A DNA stretch of 7,870 bases from Candidatus Eiseniibacteriota bacterium (GTDB taxonomy: Bacteria; Eisenbacteria; RBG-16-71-46). Made by a program: the position numbers and the translations under genes. The notes below the pieces were generated by a model. The model searched no databases and was not told the DNA's origin. It worked only from the letters and a program-made list of their open reading frames with translations. Within the stretch, counting starts at the first letter, position 1. Each line of letters opens with the position of its first letter. Below, piece by piece: positions 4,382-7,870 of this stretch. The stretch covers positions 6,182 through 14,051 of the forward strand of contig VBPB01000018.1 in NCBI GenBank assembly GCA_005893365.1, read 5' to 3'.

Positions 4382-6511
4382 ATGCGATTGGGACAGGATG
4401 TCCTTTGCGACCTCGAGCTCGCCCTTGCCAGGGAGTGGCTGCTGGCCGACGGCATGGGCGGGACCGCCTCCGGGACCGCGGCGGGCGCCCTCTCGCGTCG
4501 CGCCCACGCGCTGCTCGTCGCCCCGGCGGCCGATGGCCGACTCACCACCGCCCTGCTCCAACTCGACGAGCGGCTCCACGCCGGCGCCGAGAGCATCGAT
4601 CTGGGGTGCCGGCTGCACGCGACGGCGGAGGCCGACGCGCCGGGAGCCGCACCCGAGCCCGGCTATCAGGCCCGGCCCGCCGGCCATCGGCTGCTCGAGT
4701 CGTTCCACGCCGACCCGCTGCCGACCTGGCGCTGGCGGGCCGCGGGCGTCACGCTCGAGAAGTCGCTGTTCCTCGTGCGCGGACATCACGCCGTGGTGGT
4801 GGCCTACCGCCTCATCGAGGGTACCCAAGACGACGCTCCGGTGCGGCTGGTCGTGAGCCCGATGATCGCCGCGCGCGATCCCCGCGACCTCCAGCCCGAG
4901 AGCGATGGGCCGGGGGGTGCGGCCCAGGCGGTCCCGGGGCGCGTGCGCTTCGACCCCGGGAACGGGCGGCCCCCGCTGACCCTCTGGCACAGCGGCACCT
5001 TCATGCCCGCGCGGGTGTGGCACCGCGGGCTGGTCCATCCCGCCGAGCGCCCGGACGAGACGCCGGCCCCGCGGCGCGGCCGGAGACACCCCAGGCCCGA
5101 GCCGGCCACCGAGGACGCGCTGGTGCCGGGTTACCTCGAGTGCGTGCTGGCCCAAGGCGGCGCGTTCCACGTGGTCGCGGCGACCGAGAGCGACCTGTTC
5201 CGCGCGCTGGCGGTCGAGGGACGCCTGGGGGCCCCGCCGCCGCGCACGCTGGCCGAGTGCGTCGAGATGCTGGCCCGCGCCGAGCGCGAGCGCAGCGCCC
5301 GCTGGCGGCGTGCGGCGGTCGCGGGCGCCGACTTCACCGCCCGGCAGGCGGCGACCGCCCACGGCGGCCAGGGCGAGGCGCTGGCGCGGCGCGCGGCCCC
5401 GCTGGTGGACGACCAAGACCCGTGGGTCCCGAGGCTGGCGCAGGCGCTGGCCGACGGCCTGGTCCAGCGCGGCGGGCGCACCACCCTCCTCACCGGGCTG
5501 CCGACCGGCGACGAGCGCGGGGAGGAGACGCTGCGGGCGCTGCCGGCGCTCATCGCGCTGCGCGCCTTCGATCCGGCGCGCGAGGTGCTGCGCGGCTACA
5601 TCGAGTACCTCAGCGAGGGGCTGGCGCCCGAGCGCTTCGCCGCCGACGCCCGGCCGAGCTACGGCGACCCGGCGCCCGGGCTCTGGCTGGTGCACGCGGC
5701 CGAACTGCTCGCCCGCCGCAGCGAGGACCTGGAGCTGGTGCGCGAGGCGATCCATCCCGCGGTCGAGAGCATCATGCTGGCGTACCGCTCCGGGACGCGG
5801 GGCGGCGTCCACGTCGCCGCCGATGGGCTGCTGTGGGCCGGCGAGGGCGAGGCAGCGTGCTGTCGGGCGGACTCGAATGCGCTCTGGTTCCACGCCCTGG
5901 TCGCCACGGCCCAACTCGCGCGCCTGGCCGGCCGGAAGGAGAGTGCCGCCTTCTACCTGGCCTGGGCCCGCGAGCACCAGGGCCGGATGCTGGCGACGAT
6001 GTGGGACGAGAAGCGCGGCTGCCTCTACGAGGCGCTGGTCGGCGACACGCCGCGGCCCGGCTTGTCGCCGTCGCAGCTGCTGGCGGTGAGCCTGCCGCCC
6101 CCGCTCCTGCCGCCCGACCAGGCCGTACGGCTGGTGGCGGCCGTGGAGCGCGACCTGTTCACGCCCTCCGGCCTGCGGGCCTCGCCCGGCGCCGACGCGG
6201 TGTCGCCGGCCTGGCTCGGCCCTTTCATCGCCGCCTACCTGCGCGTGAACCAGCGGAGCCCCGAGGCGCAGGCCCAGGTGCGCGGCTGGCTCGAGGCGCT
6301 GGGCGAGACTCTGGGCGGCCTGGCCACGACGCACGTGCCCGAGGCGCTGCCGTCGCCGCGGCGGGGCGACGCGGCGGCCCGGCGACCGCCGCGCTCGGGA
6401 GCGCCCGCCCCGCCCGAGCCGCAGCCGGCATCGGTCCTGGCCGCGGCGGAGCTGCTGCGGGCATGGATCGAGGAGGTGGATCGGGTGGAGGCGCCGGCGC
6501 CGGTGGCCTAG
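4382..6511 (+). CDS. Glycogen-debranching-enzyme-like protein (GDE_N + amylo-alpha-1,6-glucosidase fold), active-site motifs lost
   Basis: A 709-residue protein laid out like bacterial/archaeal-type glycogen debranching enzymes: an N-terminal beta domain (about 1-320) and a C-terminal alpha/alpha-barrel (about 340-700). N-terminal hallmarks are EWLLADGMGGTASGT (18-32), RRAHALLVA (39-47), LDERL (61-65), GYQARPAGHRLLESF and PTWRWR. C-terminal hallmarks are GLAPERF (413-419), LWLVHAAELL, GTRGGVHVAADGLLWAGEGE, SNALWFHAL, QLLAVSLPPPLL (565-576) and LFTPSGLRA. The family motif G-Y-P-W-F-x-D-W-G-R-D-T reads GLPTGDERGEET (372-383). The W-M-D-A to P-V-E stretch is shortened to CCRADSN (493-499), and the Y-H-x-G-T-V-W segment before LGPFIAAYLR is missing. 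Aromatic and acidic residues that bind and cut alpha-1,6 branches are thus absent; I infer a pseudoenzyme or changed substrate. I preferred ATG 4382 to GTG 4337 because the latter lies upstream of the -10. The end is Pro/Ala-rich with no SD at the start. Confidence 0.85.
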   Translation: MRLGQDVLCDLELALAREWLLADGMGGTASGTAAGALSRRAHALLVAPAADGRLTTALLQLDERLHAGAESIDLGCRLHATAEADAPGAAPEPGYQARPAGHRLLESFHADPLPTWRWRAAGVTLEKSLFLVRGHHAVVVAYRLIEGTQDDAPVRLVVSPMIAARDPRDLQPESDGPGGAAQAVPGRVRFDPGNGRPPLTLWHSGTFMPARVWHRGLVHPAERPDETPAPRRGRRHPRPEPATEDALVPGYLECVLAQGGAFHVVAATESDLFRALAVEGRLGAPPPRTLAECVEMLARAERERSARWRRAAVAGADFTARQAATAHGGQGEALARRAAPLVDDQDPWVPRLAQALADGLVQRGGRTTLLTGLPTGDERGEETLRALPALIALRAFDPAREVLRGYIEYLSEGLAPERFAADARPSYGDPAPGLWLVHAAELLARRSEDLELVREAIHPAVESIMLAYRSGTRGGVHVAADGLLWAGEGEAACCRADSNALWFHALVATAQLARLAGRKESAAFYLAWAREHQGRMLATMWDEKRGCLYEALVGDTPRPGLSPSQLLAVSLPPPLLPPDQAVRLVAAVERDLFTPSGLRASPGADAVSPAWLGPFIAAYLRVNQRSPEAQAQVRGWLEALGETLGGLATTHVPEALPSPRRGDAAARRPPRSGAPAPPEPQPASVLAAAELLRAWIEEVDRVEAPAPVA

Positions 6512-6540
6512 CCTCCCGGCGGTCGCCGGGAAAAGACAGA

Positions 6541-6564
6541 AGGGCGGCGCTTGCGCGCCGCCCT
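6541..6564 (-). terminator. Intrinsic terminator of the cold-shock gene
   Basis: A perfect 10-bp stem, AGGGCGGCGC (6541-6550) with GCGCCGCCCT (6555-6564), and a 4-nt loop. On the minus strand it is followed by TCTGTCTTTTC, a fair T-tract. It lies 20 bp after the cold-shock stop and 29 bp after the converging debranching-like gene, so it may stop both transcripts. Confidence 0.8.
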
Positions 6565-6584
6565 CGCTGTTTGAAGCGGTTCCC

Positions 6585-6785
6585 TTAGGCCTTGCGCACG
6601 CCCGAGGCCTGCAGGCCCTTCGGCCCACGGGTCACTTCGAACTCGACGCGCTCGCCTTCGACGAGGGTCTTGAAGCCCTCTCCCTGGATCGCCGAGAAGT
6701 GCACGAACACGTCCTCGCCGCCCTCCTGAGAGATGAAACCGAACCCCTTCGCCTCGTTGAACCACTTCACGGTGCCACTAGCCAC
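6585..6785 (-). CDS. cspA: Cold-shock protein (CspA family)
   Basis: A 66-residue single cold-shock domain, the usual length for the family. It binds single-stranded RNA and DNA and melts RNA secondary structure in the cytoplasm. The sequence begins MASGTVKWFNEAKGFGFISQ, with RNP1 KGFGFI at 13-18, RNP2 VFVHF at 26-30, and the expected aromatic residues W8, F15, F17, F27, H29 and F30. It ends in the family-typical pattern VEFEVTRGPKGLQASGV. Translation starts at GTG (6783-6785), preceded by AAGGAG 7 nt upstream, which fixes the start. The gene stands alone between its terminator and a long hairpin-rich intergenic stretch that probably includes its leader. The cspA name denotes the family; paralogues cannot be told apart from one copy. 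Confidence 0.95.
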   Translation of the reverse strand: MASGTVKWFNEAKGFGFISQEGGEDVFVHFSAIQGEGFKTLVEGERVEFEVTRGPKGLQASGVRKA

Positions 6786-6851
6786 TGACTACTCCTTTGC
6801 AACAAGGGCACGACGGCCCTCTGACCATGCCGCCTGAACGCGACGGCTGCG

Positions 6852-6870
6852 TCCGGTCAGCGTGACCGGA
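6852..6870 (-). promoter_or_regulatory. Perfect stem-loop in the probable cold-shock leader
   Basis: TCCGGTCA (6852-6859) pairs with TGACCGGA (6863-6870) around GCG. It lies about 65 bp upstream of the GTG start. It could be a leader RNA stem, such as those tuning cold-shock mRNA stability, or a DNA operator. The role is inferred from position only. Confidence 0.4.
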
Positions 6871-6910
6871 AAACCCGGGCGTCTTTAAGGAAGGCGCCGC
6901 ACAACACGAA

Positions 6911-6934
6911 GCCACCAAGGATGTCCCTGGTGGC
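6911..6934 (-). promoter_or_regulatory. Second stem-loop upstream of the cold-shock gene
   Basis: GCCACCAAGG (6911-6920) pairs with CCCTGGTGGC (6925-6934), one mismatch, 4-nt loop. It lies about 130 bp upstream of the start codon. It could be part of a long cold-shock 5' leader or a separate element. Confidence 0.35.
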
Positions 6935-7363
6935 GATTGGAGGCTCGGTACGCACATCCACAGCAACCCAAGATGCCTGAAAGCATGAGGCTTCGGGCGC
7001 CGGAATGCAAGTCGGTCGGGCCGGACTCCGCGAACCCGCTGCAGGGTGCGGGGTTCGCCGGCCGGGGTGGCCGGCGCGGGAGGCCGAGGGCCCCTCATCT
7101 GCCCCCGGCCCCTCAGGCCGGGCGAACCGGGCGCAGGTGCGAGACCATGCGTCCAGACTCACCCGACTCCGAAGGTTTCGCCTGGCGGATCCAGACCTGG
7201 TGTCATTGACCCGCCGGCAATGTTTTGGACGGCAGGTGCCGGGGCGTAGATCCGCACCGAAACACACTTTTGACGCTGCGTTGACGCTCCGGGGGTGGCG
7301 GAGGGGGCGATGGGCTCCGGGCCCGGACGGACGAGGCCTGCTGGGCCCCGGGGGTTAACGCAA

Positions 7364-7389
7364 AGGGCCGGGGCTCGCGCCCCGGCCCT
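7364..7389 (-). terminator. Intrinsic terminator of groEL
   Basis: A perfect 11-bp stem, AGGGCCGGGGC (7364-7374) with GCCCCGGCCCT (7379-7389), and a TCGC loop, 24 bp past the groEL stop. On the minus strand the stem runs into TTTGCGTTAA, a short T-tract. Confidence 0.82.
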
Positions 7390-7413
7390 CGCGTCGATGC
7401 CGAAACTCAGCGG

Positions 7414-7870
7414 CTAGAAGTCCTCGCCGCCGTAGCCACCCCCGCCGCCGCCCTGAGGCGCCGCCGCCTTCTTCTTCTCGGGGATCTCGGTGACCAGCGC
7501 CTCGGTGGTCAGCAGCAATCCCGCCACACTCGCCGCGTTCTGCAGCGCGGTACGGGCCACCTTGGTCGGGTCGATGATCCCGGCCTCGAACATGTCCACG
7601 AAGGTTTCCTTGTCCACGTCGTAGCCCGTGAACTTCTTCTCCTTCTTGACCGACTGGATGATCACCGAGCCCTCAACGCCGGCGTTCTCGCACAGGCAGC
7701 GCAGCGGCTGCTCGAGTGCCCGCTTGACGATGTTGACGCCCACCTTCTCGTCGGCGGGGAGCGTCTCGCCCAGCTTGTCCAGCACCGGGATGCAGCGCAG
7801 GTACGCCACGCCGCCGCCCGGCACGATGCCTTCCTCGACCGCGGCGCGGGTCGCGTGCAGCGCGTCCTCG
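7414..7870 (-). CDS. groEL: Chaperonin GroEL (60 kDa), C-terminal part, runs off right edge
   Basis: About 152 residues of the C-terminal equatorial domain of the type I chaperonin that folds proteins in an ATP-driven double ring with GroES. The visible part reads HATRAAVEEGIVPGGGVAYL, then ALEQPL, NAG, GYDVDK, AGIIDPTKV with the conserved nucleotide-contacting Asp, ALQNAASVAGLLLTTEALV and the EIPEKK end. The gene continues beyond 7870, so its start, promoter (including any CIRCE element) and groES neighbour are not visible. The tail after the core reads AAAPQGGGGGGYGGEDF rather than the usual Gly-Gly-Met repeats. It is followed by a strong terminator. Identification is secure; whether it is the main or an extra groEL copy is not known. 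Confidence 0.97.
   Translation of the reverse strand, partial: EDALHATRAAVEEGIVPGGGVAYLRCIPVLDKLGETLPADEKVGVNIVKRALEQPLRCLCENAGVEGSVIIQSVKKEKKFTGYDVDKETFVDMFEAGIIDPTKVARTALQNAASVAGLLLTTEALVTEIPEKKKAAAPQGGGGGGYGGEDF

Larger units (their letters stand above)
6786..7363. other. Long non-coding, hairpin-rich intergenic region between the cold-shock gene and the groEL terminator
   Basis: About 580 bp with no convincing gene. It holds the cold-shock ribosome binding site (6793-6798) and presumably that gene's promoter and leader, though I found no good -35/-10 pair. Hairpins seen: 6852-6870 (8 bp, GCG loop), 6911-6934 (10 bp with one mismatch), and three closely spaced stems at 7031-7057, 7057-7075 and 7104-7122. 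There is also a direct repeat of TTGACGCT (7270-7277, 7281-7288). Open frames crossing it have no recognisable protein character. Confidence 0.6.

Noticed and set aside
4364..6628. Two very long alternative frames (minus strand 4364-6628, plus strand 4405-6588) over the debranching-like gene
   Set aside because: Both are Arg/Gly/Pro-rich without motifs. The plus frame starting at 4382 matches debranching-enzyme blocks along its length.
7126..7200. Minus-strand stretch containing GCGAAACC and GGACGCA, reminiscent of a c-di-GMP-I (GEMM) riboswitch
   Set aside because: The hairpin between the two motifs does not form and the second conserved half is absent.
6857..7267. Minus-strand 136-codon open frame upstream of the cold-shock gene
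   Set aside because: It has no protein family resemblance, mixed composition unlike neighbouring genes and a course through several hairpins. It is more likely chance in a non-coding region.
7291..7321. Four G-runs on the plus strand fitting a G-quadruplex pattern
   Set aside because: Such patterns are expected by chance at this GC content, and nothing nearby indicates a function.
1..7870. Search for tRNA, rRNA, CRISPR arrays and defence genes
   Set aside because: No cloverleaf, rRNA segment, spaced direct-repeat array or recognisable defence protein was found.

Overview
The window is GC-rich bacterial DNA. The secreted proteins, the transmembrane two-component sensor and the YibQ-type divergent polysaccharide deacetylase suggest a Gram-negative-type organism, perhaps a soil or uncultured lineage. 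I cannot name the phylum from sequence alone. It looks chromosomal: groEL and a cold-shock gene lie at the right end. No tRNA, rRNA or CRISPR array was seen.

Left part (1-2841, all minus strand). Read in the direction of transcription, this holds a secreted Ala/Cys/Met/His-rich protein of unknown function (2841-1975), a strong hairpin after its stop, a 168-bp palindromic MITE-like element (1704-1871), a membrane sensor histidine kinase (1692-115), and the start of its partner response regulator (92 to beyond the left edge). The MITE ends 11 bp before the kinase ATG, so it occupies the position of the kinase ribosome binding site and promoter.

Middle part (3102-6511, plus strand). A divergent intergenic region with a palindromic operator candidate separates the secreted-protein gene from two plus-strand genes. 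The first is a membrane-anchored YibQ-like divergent polysaccharide deacetylase. The second is a protein built like an archaeal/bacterial-type glycogen debranching enzyme (GDE_N plus amylo-alpha-1,6-glucosidase domain). Both keep the family scaffold but appear to have lost residues or motifs expected at the active site. Both also have promoter-like hexamers placed so close to the ATG that their mRNAs would be almost leaderless, and neither has a Shine-Dalgarno sequence. The clearly SD-led genes here (response regulator, secreted protein, cold-shock gene) are all on the minus strand.

Right part (6541-7870, minus strand). A small cold-shock protein gene with a good terminator is followed by about 580 bp of non-coding DNA rich in hairpins, then the groEL terminator and the 3' end of groEL, which runs off the right edge and has an unusual Gly/Tyr tail in place of the usual GGM repeats.

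The most interesting items are the MITE at the kinase start, the Cys-rich secreted protein with its palindromic upstream site, and the adjacent pair of apparently degenerate carbohydrate enzymes.
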